Counted from the stretch's first letter, positions 24,782 through 34,718 are shown. The stretch is 64,000 nt of DNA from Olsenella sp. An290 (GCF_002159535.1 NZ_NFIU01000007.1:38722-102721), one strand, 5' to 3'. Notes: generated by a model not told the origin, from the letters alone. A program made the numbers and translations.

Positions 24782-27700
24782 TCAGGCCCCCTCGCCAAAC
24801 TGGTAGCGGGCCACGAGGGGCTCGCCGGGCGCGTCCGGGTCCTCTCGCTCCACGCAGACGAAGGCGCACGTCACGCGCTCGAACCCCTCGGCAAGGAGAA
24901 CCCCCGCGTAGAACTCGGCCTGCATCGCGTGACGCTCGCGGACCTCCTCGGGCGCGAGGCCGGCGTCGCCCGTCTTGTAGTCCACCACGAGCGCGCGGCG
25001 GCCCGCCTCGTCAGTGCAGAGGAGGTCCATCGCCCCCTCGAGGTAGTCCCCGTACGGCGACCCCTCCCTCGGCTGGAAGAACGGCACCTCGGCACGGGCG
25101 CGAGGCCAGGAGAGCGCCTCGGCCCGGACCGCCGAGCCCTCCCAGCGCGCGAGCGCCGCGCGCAGGCGCGCCTCGGCGCGCGGGGAGAGGTTCCAGCGTG
25201 CGACCTGGGCCGACACGCGTGCCTCGTCGACCGTGCGGCCGCTCTCCACCATGGCCTGCGCGAGCTCGTGGAAGGCCGAGCCCAGGTTGGTGGCACGGTC
25301 CGCGTCGTTGGTCACGGGGGCGCCCGCCTCGAGCGCCTCGCGCTCCTCGCGCGGGGGCGTGGGCGGGCGGGTGGGCTCGGGGGCCTCGAGGGCGCGGACG
25401 CTCGTGTAGCTGAAGACCCCCTCGCGGGCCCGCCAGGTGCCGGGGACCCGGGGCCGCGCGAGCGCGTCAACCGCATAGAGGTCGAAGGCCGCGCCGCCCT
25501 CGGCATCGCCGACGTCGGAGGCGGCGTCACGGCCCTCGCCAGCCGCGCCGGCCCCCCGGTCCACGACCTCGGCCACGTCCGCCGGGAGCTCCCCGTCAAA
25601 GCCCGCAAGCTCGCCCGCCGACGACGCCGTGACGCGCCGGCCCTCACCGCTGCCCTCCTGCTCGACGACCACGCAGCGCATGCGCGCCGGGGCCGACCCG
25701 CCATAGTCGACGGCGCGCACGCCGGGCACCGGGTCCCAGGCGCCCTCGCAAAGCGCGCGGAGCGCCGCGTCGGCGAGCGCGGAGGAGACGCCCTCCTTGC
25801 CGGAGGCCGCCGGAATCCCCACCACGAGCGCCTCGCGGGCGCGCGTGAGCGCCACGTAGAGCAGGCGGGCGCGCTCCTGCGCCTCGGCCGCGTCGTCGGC
25901 CGCGCGCAGCGCGAGGTAGCGCGCGGCGAGCGGGAGCGGGCGGGAGCGGTCCGCGCTCTCCTCGAGCTCCTCGGGATCGACGTCGGAGAGCCTGGGGGCC
26001 TCGGCCGGGCGCAGCACGAAGACCCGCTCGGCCGGGGCGCCCGCGCCCGGGCCCGGGGCGCCCGCGGGTGCGGGCCCCGTCACCAGCTGCGCGTCCCCGC
26101 GCGGGTTGCCCCAGCACTCCGCCACGGCGCAGACGGGGAACTCGAGGCCCTTTGAGGCGTGCACCGTCATCACGCGCACCGTGCCGCCGCCGGCGTCCGC
26201 CTCCCCGCCCGCGAGCGAGGCCGGCGGGACCTTGGAGGCCGCGAGCCAGCCGTCGAACTCGGTGGCGGCGCGGGCCGGCCCCAGGCCGAGCTCGGAGGTG
26301 AGGTCGCGCACGTAGCGCACCGCGGCGAGCACGTTGGCGGCGCGGGCGAGGCCCTCGGCGCCCGCCGCCTCGAGCCGGGCGAGCCAGCCGGAGTCGCGCA
26401 CCACGTCGGCCACGACGTCGGCGACGGGACGCCAGCGCACGTCCTCGAGGGCCCGCGCGAGCACCTCGTGCGCACGGGCGAGGCGCGCCGAGGGCTCGCG
26501 GCCGCCATAGAACGTCATGTCGGCGAGGCCGCGGTCTATCGAGCGCTTCGTGGGGGCGTCGAGCTTCTCCTGGGCCCGCGTCCCCAGCTCGCAGAAGTCG
26601 TTGGCGTCGAGCCCGAACATCTCGCTCGCGAGCAGCGGGAAGAGCCCGGACTGCGTGTCGGCCGGGTTGGCGAGCGCGTGGAGCAGCGCGCGGACGACCT
26701 TCACCTCATCGGTCGAGGTGAAGGTGGAGCCTCCCGTGACCACGCACTCCATCCCGCGCGCGCGGATGGCGTCGATGTAGAGGTCGGCGTGGGTGGTCAC
26801 GCCGAGGAGCAGCGCCATGTCGCCGGGACGCTCGCCCGCGTCGCGGTAGCGCGCGAGGGCGTCCGCCACCTGCGCCGCCATGGTGGCGGACTGGTGGCGG
26901 GAGGGGCGGCCCGAGCGGCCCCTCCCCGCGCAGACCTCGAGGTCGACGCGCGGCAGCGCGCGGGCGCGGTAGCCGTCGCGACGCGCGGGGCTGGCGTCGA
27001 GGTGCATGAAGTCGGGCATGGCGCCCGCCGCGGACGCGCCCCCGGTGCACACGCGCTCCACGAGCGCGAGCACGTCGGCGTGGCTGCGGTAGTTGGTGTC
27101 GAGGCGCACCACGTTGCCGGGCGCCACCTGGGCGCCCCGGCCCCGGAAGACCCCCACGTCCGCGCCGCGGAAGCGGTAGATGGACTGCTGGGCGTCGCCC
27201 ACCGTGCAGAGGTGGCGCGCGCCCTCCCCCGCGAGCAGGCCGATGAGCTGGAGCTGCATCTCGTCGGTGTCCTGGAACTCGTCCACCATGACGAGCCGGA
27301 AGCGCCCCGCGTAGGCGCGGCGCACCTCCTCGTGGTCCCGGACGGCGCAAAGCGCCAGGCGGACGAGGTCGTCGTTGTCCAGGACGCCCTCCGCGCGCTT
27401 GACCTCCTCGTAGCGCGCGTCCACGCGCCGCGCCAGCTCGAGAAGGTCGTCGGCGAGCGGGGCCACGCGACAGAACGCGAGCTCGGCGCGGGCGAGGGCG
27501 AGCGCCGAGCGCGCCGCGACGACGGCCTCCCTGAGGGCGCCGCGGGCCTGCGGGAGCGCGACGGCGGCAAGCGCCTCGTCGGCGGCCCCCGAGGCGAGCT
27601 CGGCCGCCGAGAGCCCCTCGAGCCCGCGCATCGCCTCGAGCGCGGGGCCCACCTTCGCGGCGGCGGCCGCCGTGAGGCGCTGGGCCCCCAGCTCCTCGAG

Positions 27701-28369
27701 GCGCATCGTGAGGTCGCGGACGGCCTCGGCCACGCTCCGCCCGTCCGCGCGGGCGGGAGCGAGCCCCGCGAGGCCCCCGACGAGCGAGCGGCCCTCGCGC
27801 ACGAGCCGCGCCACGAGGCCCATCGCCCCGGTGTAGCCGCCCTGGGGCGACCCCGCCCCGAGGCCGAACTCGGCGATGAGGCCCGAGAAGGCCTCGTCCG
27901 CGCGGGCGGCGCGCATGACGTCGTCCATGGCACGGTCGAAAAGCGCCGCCTGGCGGGCGTCGGCGACGATCGAGAAGGACGGGTCAAGCCCCAGGTCAAG
28001 CGCATGGCGCGCGAGGATGCGCCGGCACATGCCGTGAATCGTGGAGATCCAGGCCTCGTCGACGGCGAGCGCCTGCTCGGCCATGCGCGCGCGGCGCAGC
28101 GTCGAGCGGACGCGCTCCTTGATCTCGCGCGCGGCGGCCTCGGTGAACGTGATCACGAGCACCTGGTCGAGCCCGTCCAGGTACGGGCCCCCGTCGGGGC
28201 CCGACCCCGGGGAGAGGGCCCAGGCGATGCGCTGGGTGAGCGTGAAGGTCTTGCCCGAGCCCGCGCCCGCCTCGACGAAGAGCGGCTCGTCGAGCGTCTC
28301 GGCGATCGCGCGCTGGCGGTCGTTCAGGCCGGTGAGGTCGATCCGCGGCACGAGGTTCTTCTCGGTCAC
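24782..28369 (-). CDS. addA: UvrD/RecB-type helicase-nuclease, AddA-like
   Basis: The motor and nuclease of an AddAB-type double-strand-break resection complex, 1195 residues. Superfamily 1A motifs run in order: Walker A EAGAGSGKTFTLTQR near residue 35, motif II MVDEFQDTDEMQ near 363, LDTNYRSHADV, TVRVMTVHASKGLEFP and LLYVALTRAREAL. The C-terminal PD-(D/E)XK nuclease has GAMDLLCTDE and LVVDYKTGD near 1129. The GTG at 28369 overlaps the stop of the upstream gene (GTGA), so the pair is coupled. AddA rather than RecB is inferred from the AddB-like partner. Confidence 0.88.
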   Translation of the reverse strand: MTEKNLVPRIDLTGLNDRQRAIAETLDEPLFVEAGAGSGKTFTLTQRIAWALSPGSGPDGGPYLDGLDQVLVITFTEAAAREIKERVRSTLRRARMAEQALAVDEAWISTIHGMCRRILARHALDLGLDPSFSIVADARQAALFDRAMDDVMRAARADEAFSGLIAEFGLGAGSPQGGYTGAMGLVARLVREGRSLVGGLAGLAPARADGRSVAEAVRDLTMRLEELGAQRLTAAAAAKVGPALEAMRGLEGLSAAELASGAADEALAAVALPQARGALREAVVAARSALALARAELAFCRVAPLADDLLELARRVDARYEEVKRAEGVLDNDDLVRLALCAVRDHEEVRRAYAGRFRLVMVDEFQDTDEMQLQLIGLLAGEGARHLCTVGDAQQSIYRFRGADVGVFRGRGAQVAPGNVVRLDTNYRSHADVLALVERVCTGGASAAGAMPDFMHLDASPARRDGYRARALPRVDLEVCAGRGRSGRPSRHQSATMAAQVADALARYRDAGERPGDMALLLGVTTHADLYIDAIRARGMECVVTGGSTFTSTDEVKVVRALLHALANPADTQSGLFPLLASEMFGLDANDFCELGTRAQEKLDAPTKRSIDRGLADMTFYGGREPSARLARAHEVLARALEDVRWRPVADVVADVVRDSGWLARLEAAGAEGLARAANVLAAVRYVRDLTSELGLGPARAATEFDGWLAASKVPPASLAGGEADAGGGTVRVMTVHASKGLEFPVCAVAECWGNPRGDAQLVTGPAPAGAPGPGAGAPAERVFVLRPAEAPRLSDVDPEELEESADRSRPLPLAARYLALRAADDAAEAQERARLLYVALTRAREALVVGIPAASGKEGVSSALADAALRALCEGAWDPVPGVRAVDYGGSAPARMRCVVVEQEGSGEGRRVTASSAGELAGFDGELPADVAEVVDRGAGAAGEGRDAASDVGDAEGGAAFDLYAVDALARPRVPGTWRAREGVFSYTSVRALEAPEPTRPPTPPREEREALEAGAPVTNDADRATNLGSAFHELAQAMVESGRTVDEARVSAQVARWNLSPRAEARLRAALARWEGSAVRAEALSWPRARAEVPFFQPREGSPYGDYLEGAMDLLCTDEAGRRALVVDYKTGDAGLAPEEVRERHAMQAEFYAGVLLAEGFERVTCAFVCVEREDPDAPGEPLVARYQFGEGA

Positions 28370-31300
28370 TTCCTGAGCCTCCTCTCGCAGTTGAGGACCG
28401 GGCAGAAGAGGCAGGCGTCGGCGTCTTTGGGCGCCGCCTCGATGTCGCCCGCGAGCAGGCGGGAGATCGCGGAGGCGATGGCCTCCTCGCAGGCGTCGAG
28501 CAGGGCCTCCATGCCGGACTCCCCCGCTCGGCCAAAGGTCGCCGCGCGCGGGACGCAGAGGCGCTCGGCGCGGCCCCGGGCGGGCGGGCGCTCGCCAAAG
28601 ACGTTGTCGACGACGTTCTCGTCGACCGCGCCGGCGAGCGCATGGGCGCCCCGCGTGCAGAGGTAGACCGCCGCCCGGACGGTGAGGTCGGGGAAGGCGC
28701 GGCGAATCACCTGGCCGTAGATGAGCGACTGGACGCGCCGCGGCAGCTCGAAGCCGGACGCGGGGGCGCCGCCCTTGGGAAAGACGTCGTACTCGCCGGC
28801 AAAGCCCGCGTCCGCCTTGTGCTTGTAGTCTATGACCACGGCCTGGCCGTGCGCGTCGACGTCGACGCGGTCCACGGTGCCCGTGAGGCGCACGCCCGCG
28901 TACTCGACCTCGGCGCCGCCGCGGCCGAACCCCCACTCGAGGAGGCGCGGCTCAAAGCCGCGGAGCATCCCCGCCTCGAAGTCGAGGAGCGTGGAGAGGT
29001 CGCGCCGCAGCACGGAGAGCTGCCCGCCCTCCTGGGCGCTGTGCGCGACGAGCGCCTGCGGCAGCGGCCGGCGGCCGCGCTCGAGCTGGTACTGGTGGGA
29101 GAGGTGGGCCTCGAACTCCTCGAGGAGCACCTGGCGGGCCTCCTCGAGCGCGCCTGGATCCGCGACCGAGGAGCCCGGCAGGCGCCGCGTCGGGTCCGCG
29201 GCGGCGCGGGCGAGAAGGACCTCGGCCCGGGCGCGCCAGTCCGCGGACGGGGAGGCGAGCGGGCCCTCCCCCCCTGCAGCGGCCTCGGCGTCGCCCTCGG
29301 CGCGCGCGGAGGCGCGGGCAACGAGCTCGGCGCGCGTGACCTCGAGCACGCGATGCGCGAAGGTGCCCATCTCGGCGCCCGTGAAGCCGGCGTCGGCGTC
29401 CCTCAGGCGCAGGCGGCGCAGGCTGAACCACTTGTAGGGGCACTCGAGGTAGGTCTCTATCTGGGAGGCCGAGAGCAGGGGGCGGCTGTCCTCGGCGCGC
29501 ACGCCCTCGGGCGGGGGCGAGACGCACGCGCGCTCGGAGGCGTCGATGCGCCCGGCGGGGGCCGGCGTCTCCCGGGCCTCGCGCTCGGCGGCCCGGCCCC
29601 GGGCGGAGGCGTTCTCGCGCACGAGGGTCTCCGAGCGCGAGGCCACAGCGCCCCCCAGGGCGTCCGCGACCTGGGCGGGGCCGGCCTCGGCGGCGAGCCC
29701 GTAGCAGGCCATGAGCTCGGTCAGCATGACCGAGGGGTAGCACTCCCTCCCGTCCGCGCCAAAGAGCAGGCGCTCCACCACGAGGGTGTCGCGCGGGACG
29801 CGCACGAGCGCGAGGAAGCGCGCGCGGGCGGCCTCCATCGCGTGGGGCTCCCCCTCCACGCCAAAGGCGGCGAGAAGCGCGGAGCGCACGTCGTCGGGGG
29901 CCGAGACCGCCGACTCCGTCGAGGTCTGCCCCAGGAGCAGGAGCGCGTCGGCGGAGGCGGGCGCGAGGCGGGCGGCGGCGGCCGGGGTCATGATGCGCGC
30001 CGTGCAGGAGGCTCCCGGCACGGGAAGCTCGAGGCGCAGGGTGGCGCGGGAGCGCGCGAGCGCGTCGAGCGCGACGGAGGCGAGCTCGACGAGGGGGACG
30101 CGGCGGGGGTCGTCCGGGTCGGCCGTGAGCCCGAGCTCCTTCAGGCTCCTGGCGACGGCGAGGACGCAGGAGAGCACGGCGCGGACCTCGGGGGCCTCGG
30201 GTGCCCCCTCGCTCGCGCCCTGGACGAAGGGCGCCATGAGCCTGGACGCCGCGGACCCGAGCCGCCCGCGCAGGAGCTCGCGGGTGGCCGCGGCCACCTC
30301 GGGCGAGACCTCGCGCTCGGACCGGAGCTGGTCGAGGACCGCCCCGGGCGTGAGGAGGCGGTTGGCGCGCCACTCGGCGTCGAGCCGGCGGGCGCGCGCG
30401 GCCCCCAGGCCGGAGACCGAGGAGACGAGGAAGTCGGAGAGCTCGCGCGGGGGCCACCAGGACATGTCCCGCAGCGTCACGCGCACCGTGCCCGCGCGCG
30501 GGGCGTCCGGCACGGGCTCGGGCGCGGGCCAGGTCTCGGCGAGGCCCGAGAGGCGCGCGACCGAGCGGACGAAGGCAAGGTAGGCGCGGCCGCTCTCGAG
30601 CGCGTCGAGCGGGACGGAGAGCTCGGCGCGCAGGGAGACGCCGCGCGCCGGGAGCCGCGAGGAGAGCTCGCGCCAGGCCGCCGCGGCATCGGGGGCGGCC
30701 ACGACCACGTCGCGGGCGCCCGCGGCCGCGCGCGACGCCACCTCGCGCGCCACGAGCTCGGGCTCGGCCGAGGGGCCGGCCGGGAAGAGCGCCCGGACGG
30801 CGCCCGTGGCGCGCACGGGCTCGTCCACGGGTGAGAAGAGCGCGGCGAGCAGGGCCGAGAGCTCGCCGGCGCGGGACGGGGCGCCTGCGGGGGCGGCCGC
30901 CGCGGCCGCGGGCCCCGCGAGCCCGGCGCTCTCCCGGAGGTCGCGCTCCGCGCGGCAGGGCGCCCCCGCCGGCCCGGGCTGCGCCACGAAGGTGACCTCG
31001 CACGCCCGCGCAAGGCCGCAGACGAGCTCGCGCGCGGGACGGGGCAGCTCGGAGAAGCCGGCGAGGACGACCGCCGGCACCTCCGCCCCGGCCCCGGCGA
31101 GGACGGACGGGAGCGCGGCCATGACCTCGCAGCCCTCGACGAGGCCGTGCGCGGCGAGCTCGGCGGCGTAGGCGGGGAGCACCCCCACCACGGCGCGCTC
31201 GGCCCCCGTCACGCCCTCGGGCGCCGGGACGCCCGCGAGCCAGGGCAGGCCCGCGCGGGCGAGGTCGGCCACGAGCGCCGCCGTGCCCGGGAGCGCCTCG

Positions 31301-31617
31301 AGGCGCGACCCCGGGGCCGCGGCGGCGCGGGAGAGCGCCCGGGCGGCCAGGACGGCGCGCGAGGCGTCGTCCACGGGCCGGCGGCCGTCCCCCCAGACCT
31401 CCCAGCGCTCGCTCGCCCAGGCCTCGGGGGTGCTCACCGTGACGCCGAGCGCCATCCCGCCCGCCCGGGCGAGCGAGCGCTGCGCGTCGAGCGCCTGGGC
31501 GAAGGACGGCACCAGAAGGACCGCGCGCCCCGTCCGCGAGAGCGCGTCGGAGAGGGCGCGCTCCACCTCGGGGCAGACGAGGCGCTCGTCGGAGGCGGTG
31601 ACTATGCAAAGGGACAT
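28366..31617 (-). CDS. addB: AddB-like partner nuclease
   Basis: A 1083-residue partner of the helicase-nuclease. The C-terminal third is a PD-(D/E)XK nuclease (GTVDRVDVDAHGQ, VVIDYKHKAD near 930). An AddB-type iron-sulfur clamp is visible: one Cys in YLECPYKWF near 726, and CLFCPVLNC near 1074. The N-terminal half is helicase-like but has no Walker A; AddB proteins usually retain one (GxSGxGKT), while here that place reads VTASDERL. It should therefore act by structure and DNA cutting only. The gene is transcribed first, then addA. Confidence 0.8.
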   Translation of the reverse strand: MSLCIVTASDERLVCPEVERALSDALSRTGRAVLLVPSFAQALDAQRSLARAGGMALGVTVSTPEAWASERWEVWGDGRRPVDDASRAVLAARALSRAAAAPGSRLEALPGTAALVADLARAGLPWLAGVPAPEGVTGAERAVVGVLPAYAAELAAHGLVEGCEVMAALPSVLAGAGAEVPAVVLAGFSELPRPARELVCGLARACEVTFVAQPGPAGAPCRAERDLRESAGLAGPAAAAAAPAGAPSRAGELSALLAALFSPVDEPVRATGAVRALFPAGPSAEPELVAREVASRAAAGARDVVVAAPDAAAAWRELSSRLPARGVSLRAELSVPLDALESGRAYLAFVRSVARLSGLAETWPAPEPVPDAPRAGTVRVTLRDMSWWPPRELSDFLVSSVSGLGAARARRLDAEWRANRLLTPGAVLDQLRSEREVSPEVAAATRELLRGRLGSAASRLMAPFVQGASEGAPEAPEVRAVLSCVLAVARSLKELGLTADPDDPRRVPLVELASVALDALARSRATLRLELPVPGASCTARIMTPAAAARLAPASADALLLLGQTSTESAVSAPDDVRSALLAAFGVEGEPHAMEAARARFLALVRVPRDTLVVERLLFGADGRECYPSVMLTELMACYGLAAEAGPAQVADALGGAVASRSETLVRENASARGRAAEREARETPAPAGRIDASERACVSPPPEGVRAEDSRPLLSASQIETYLECPYKWFSLRRLRLRDADAGFTGAEMGTFAHRVLEVTRAELVARASARAEGDAEAAAGGEGPLASPSADWRARAEVLLARAAADPTRRLPGSSVADPGALEEARQVLLEEFEAHLSHQYQLERGRRPLPQALVAHSAQEGGQLSVLRRDLSTLLDFEAGMLRGFEPRLLEWGFGRGGAEVEYAGVRLTGTVDRVDVDAHGQAVVIDYKHKADAGFAGEYDVFPKGGAPASGFELPRRVQSLIYGQVIRRAFPDLTVRAAVYLCTRGAHALAGAVDENVVDNVFGERPPARGRAERLCVPRAATFGRAGESGMEALLDACEEAIASAISRLLAGDIEAAPKDADACLFCPVLNCERRLRK

Positions 31618-31720
31618 GGGACCTCACAATGCCGGCGTTCTTCTCGCCAGAAATCCTACCCCAGGCACCGGACAGAAACGGGAGACGACAAGATCTGGGG
31701 GACGGGCGGGGCGCCGGGGG

Positions 31721-32017
31721 CTACGAGGCGTCGTCGGAGAGGCGGGCGAGCACCGTGCGATACCCGCCGGCATCGCCGTTCAGGCACTTGGAGACGCGGC
31801 TCACCGTGGTGGAGGAGGCGCCCGTGGCGTGCGAGACCTCGACGTAGGAGGTCCCGGCCGCAAGGAGCCGCGCCACCTCGAGGCGCTGGGAGAGGTCCGC
31901 GACCTCGCGCGGGGTGAAGAGGTCGTGGAGAAGCGCGCGGGCCTCCTCCTTCGTCCGCAGCGAGACGAGCGCCTCGAGCAGCCGCTCGAGCTCGGCGTTT
32001 TCCTGGCTTTCGCGCAC
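31721..32017 (-). CDS. TrpR/YerC-like DNA-binding protein
   Basis: A 98-residue all-helical regulator of the YerC/YecD family, related to the Trp repressor. FTPREVADLSQRLEVARLL and the helix-turn-helix TSYVEVSHATGASSTTVSRV are diagnostic. The operon and ligand of this family are poorly known. The GTG start at 32017 has AGGGGGAG upstream. It is divergent from the HAD gene, and TTTAATGCGCTAAAG near 32055 on its own strand may include its promoter. Confidence 0.85.
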   Translation of the reverse strand: MRESQENAELERLLEALVSLRTKEEARALLHDLFTPREVADLSQRLEVARLLAAGTSYVEVSHATGASSTTVSRVSKCLNGDAGGYRTVLARLSDDAS

Positions 32018-32090
32018 TGCTCCCCCTTCGTCGTTCCTCTCGTCCAGAACTTTAGCGCATTAAAGTGCCCGGGCGCCACCCCCGTGAGGC

Positions 32091-32096
32091 TAGAAT
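32091..32096 (+). promoter_or_regulatory. Candidate -10 for the HAD phosphatase gene
   Basis: TAGAAT is one base from TATAAT and lies 74 bp before the ATG at 32170. I see no good -35. Confidence 0.3.
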
Positions 32097-32169
32097 TGAC
32101 GCGTCACGGCGGGCCGCGCGAGGCGGCGCGCCACGGGTGCGGCCGGGGGGGCCGGGAAGCGGGGGGCGC

Positions 32170-33036
32170 ATGAGGGACTATCGGGAGGACACGGGCCTTA
32201 AGGGCATCGGCGTCGTGGCGTGCGACATGGACAACACGCTGCTCGCCGACGACGGCTCCATGCCCGAGGGCATGGAGGGGCGCATCCGTGCACTCGACGA
32301 GGCGGGGATCGTCTTTGCGGCGGCGAGCGGGAGGCCCCTCTACACGCTGCGCGACATGTTCTGCGGGCTCGAAGACCGGATGGCCTTCATCTCCGACAAC
32401 GGCGCCGCGGTGGTCCTGCGCGGGAAGGTCGTCTACCGGAGCCTCCTTGAGCCGGCGGTGGTGCGGGAGCTCGCGGAGTTCACCTTGGGCCTGGGCGCGG
32501 GGGCGCCTGTCGCCTGCGGGCTCGACGCCTGCTACGTCCGCGAGTGCGACCGCGGCTTTGACGCGGTCTTCCGGCGCTTCTTCCACAGCGTCGCCTATGT
32601 GGACACGCTCGACGACCTCTACGAGCGCCACGGCGTGGACGTGAACAAGTTCACCGTCTACCTCCCGGGCGCCGACGCCGTCTCCGTCCGCGACGAGGCC
32701 TTCGCCCCCGCCTTTGGCGAGCGGCTCTCGGTCACCTGCGGCGGGGCCGTGTGGATCGACGTCATGCGCGCGGGCGTGGACAAGGGGACGGGGCTCGCCC
32801 GGCTCTGCGAGCGGGTGGGCGTCTCGCCCGCCGACGCCGCGGCCTTCGGCGACACGGACAACGACGTCGAGATGCTCGAGCTCGCCGGGCACAGCTACCT
32901 CATGGCCAACGCGGAGCCCCGCATGGAGCCGCACGCGCGCTTCCGCGCCCCGTCCAACAACGAGCGCGGCGTCGCCGTGGTCGTTGACCGCATCCTCTCC
33001 GCCCGGGGCGAGCGCGCCGCCGGGCGCGCTTCCTAG
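32170..33036 (+). CDS. HAD-superfamily phosphatase, Cof type
   Basis: A 288-residue Cof-type (IIB cap) phosphatase. Motif I is ACDMDNTLLADDG near residue 18 with both Asp present, motif II FAAASGRPLYTL, and the motif III/IV region is DKGTGLARLCERVG then AFGDTDNDVEML near 225. Members hydrolyse sugar phosphates, nucleotides or cofactors such as PLP and FMN with broad specificity. The holin-like gene follows 23 bp later, so the two are probably co-transcribed. Confidence 0.88.
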   Translation: MRDYREDTGLKGIGVVACDMDNTLLADDGSMPEGMEGRIRALDEAGIVFAAASGRPLYTLRDMFCGLEDRMAFISDNGAAVVLRGKVVYRSLLEPAVVRELAEFTLGLGAGAPVACGLDACYVRECDRGFDAVFRRFFHSVAYVDTLDDLYERHGVDVNKFTVYLPGADAVSVRDEAFAPAFGERLSVTCGGAVWIDVMRAGVDKGTGLARLCERVGVSPADAAAFGDTDNDVEMLELAGHSYLMANAEPRMEPHARFRAPSNNERGVAVVVDRILSARGERAAGRAS

Positions 33037-33059
33037 CCCCGCAGACCAAGGAGGTCATC

Positions 33060-33425
33060 ATGGGTTTCATCGCAAAGTGGCTCGTCACGACCGTTGCCTG
33101 TGCCGTCGCCGTCTGGCTGGTCCCCGGGATCGACCCGGTGGGCGGCAGCTGGGTCGGGCCCCTCTTCTGCGCGCTCGTGCTCGCGCTGCTCAACGCCACC
33201 GTCAAGCCGGTGCTCCAGGCCCTCTCCATCCCGCTCACCGTGGCCTCTCTCGGCCTCTTCTACCTCGTGGTGAACGCGGCCGTGCTCGAGCTGGCGAGCT
33301 ACCTCTCCCGCAACATCTTCCACGCGGGCATCGCCATCGACTCGCTCGGGTCGGCGATCGTGGGCGCCGTGGTCATCTCGCTCGTGAGCATGTTCGTCGG
33401 GGGGATCGTGCGCACGGACCGCTAG
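33060..33425 (+). CDS. Small membrane protein, phage-holin superfamily IV (YvlD-like)
   Basis: A 121-residue protein with four hydrophobic segments (KWLVTTVACAVAVWLVPG, then VGPLFCALVLALLNATVKP, LTVASLGLFYLVVNAAVLEL and AIVGAVVISLVSMFVGGIV). The LNAxVKPxL and FxLVVNA blocks define the YvlD/holin-4 family, which is common on chromosomes and not by itself evidence of a prophage. Function is unknown. AAGGAGG precedes the ATG. Confidence 0.85.
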   Translation: MGFIAKWLVTTVACAVAVWLVPGIDPVGGSWVGPLFCALVLALLNATVKPVLQALSIPLTVASLGLFYLVVNAAVLELASYLSRNIFHAGIAIDSLGSAIVGAVVISLVSMFVGGIVRTDR

Positions 33426-33447
33426 GTCGCGCAGGAGGGAACGACTC

Positions 33448-33486
33448 GCGCGCCCGGGCGCCCTTGGAGGGGGCGCCCGGGCGCGC
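33448..33486. terminator. Bidirectional hairpin terminator between convergent genes
   Basis: Perfect 16-bp arms (GCGCGCCCGGGCGCCC, 33448-33463 and 33471-33486) enclose a 7-nt loop. It lies between the ends of the holin-like gene (plus) and the lipase-like gene (minus). Confidence 0.7.
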
Positions 33487-33512
33487 TCCTCTCTGCCGCG
33501 CGGGCCGCGGGC

Positions 33513-34718
33513 TCACGGCTTCCGGCCGCCCCCGGAGGCGCCGAGCCTCCCGGCGACGCGGCGCACCACGTCGGCCGCGGCGTCGGCCGCGCCCCGCGCC
33601 ACCGCGTCGCGCGTCGCCTGCGCCGAAGCGGACGCCAGCTCGCCCACCAGGGAGAGCATCATGTCCCGCGTGCGCGGGTCCACCCCGCCGAGCGCCGCGA
33701 GCACCCGCTGGGCCGCGACGGGCCCGGCGAGCACGTCCTCAAAGCGCACGGCCCCGCCGGCGGCGAGGGCGTCGAAGAGCTCGTCGGTGAGCAGGCGCCG
33801 GTCCGCCGGCGCGAGGCGGGAGAGCCAGGCGGAGAAGGCCCGCTCGAGCACGAGGCACGCCGGGTCGGGACCCTCGGCCTCGGCAAGGCCCGCCGGGCCC
33901 ACGACCCAGGTGGTGGGGTCGTGCTGGAGCGTTCCCGAGGCCGAGCTCCGCACGATGGTGCACGGCGCGTCGTCCGAGAAGAGCCGCCCCACCACGCTGT
34001 AGGCCGGGATGATGCGCCGGTAGCGGTCTGCGAGCACCTCGTGACAGCTCACCGGCATGACCGAGCGGTCCATCCCCGGGCCGTCGTTGCTGTAGGCGCA
34101 CGCGATTCTCCCCGAGAGCGCCACCGGCGCGCTCGCCGCCGCGAAGGCCGCGAGGTTGCCGCCCTTGGAGTGCCCGCCCACGCGCACGCGGCCGCCCTCC
34201 CCCGCCTCCTCGAGGGCGCGCTCGAGGTAGGAGGCCGCCGCGCACTGGGCCTCCGTGACGTCGAAGCTCAGGATGAAGTCCTCGCGCCAGCCCACGAGGG
34301 TGTCGTCGGTGCCGCGGAAGGCCACGTATGTCTCCCCGGAGTCGAGCAGCACCGTCACGGCGGCGAACTGCATCACGCGCTCGCCGTCGCGCACGTCGAC
34401 GTAGTCGCGCAGCCGCGCGCCACCCAGGCGCGCCGACGCTCCGAGCGCAAAGACGAAGCGCTCGTCGATGGTGGCGAGCGAGCGGACGAAGGGCGCAAGG
34501 TCTCCGTCCGAGCGGCCGATGAGCTCGGCGCACGCGTCCGTGAGGCGGCAGGTGCCCTTCCCCGGCCCGGGCGCGATGCCCGTCAGGTCAAGATAGGCGA
34601 GCATCGAGAGGACCAGGCTGTCGACGTCGTTGAAGGGACGCTCCGCGAGCGTGATGTCGCCCCGCAGCTCCAGATAGTCGCGCACGTCCGCCACGGCCCA
34701 CCGCCCCTCTCGCCACAT
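33513..34718 (-). CDS. Mbeg1-like (DUF2974) alpha/beta-hydrolase-fold protein
   Basis: A 401-residue soluble protein. YVAFRGTDDTLVGWREDF and the nucleophile elbow VGGHSKGGNLAAFAA (Ser near residue 175) match the Mbeg1-like/DUF2974 lipase-like family, and SNDGPGMDRSVM carries the likely acidic residue. The last 40 residues are Ala-rich and probably disordered. No signal peptide is seen. Substrate is unknown. The ATG at 34718 has GAGGAT about eight bases upstream; a longer frame lacks support. Confidence 0.75.
   Translation of the reverse strand: MWREGRWAVADVRDYLELRGDITLAERPFNDVDSLVLSMLAYLDLTGIAPGPGKGTCRLTDACAELIGRSDGDLAPFVRSLATIDERFVFALGASARLGGARLRDYVDVRDGERVMQFAAVTVLLDSGETYVAFRGTDDTLVGWREDFILSFDVTEAQCAAASYLERALEEAGEGGRVRVGGHSKGGNLAAFAAASAPVALSGRIACAYSNDGPGMDRSVMPVSCHEVLADRYRRIIPAYSVVGRLFSDDAPCTIVRSSASGTLQHDPTTWVVGPAGLAEAEGPDPACLVLERAFSAWLSRLAPADRRLLTDELFDALAAGGAVRFEDVLAGPVAAQRVLAALGGVDPRTRDMMLSLVGELASASAQATRDAVARGAADAAADVVRRVAGRLGASGGGRKP

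Noticed and set aside
33060..33425. Prophage signal from the holin-like gene
   Set aside because: This family is widespread on chromosomes as YvlD-like proteins, and no other phage gene lies nearby.
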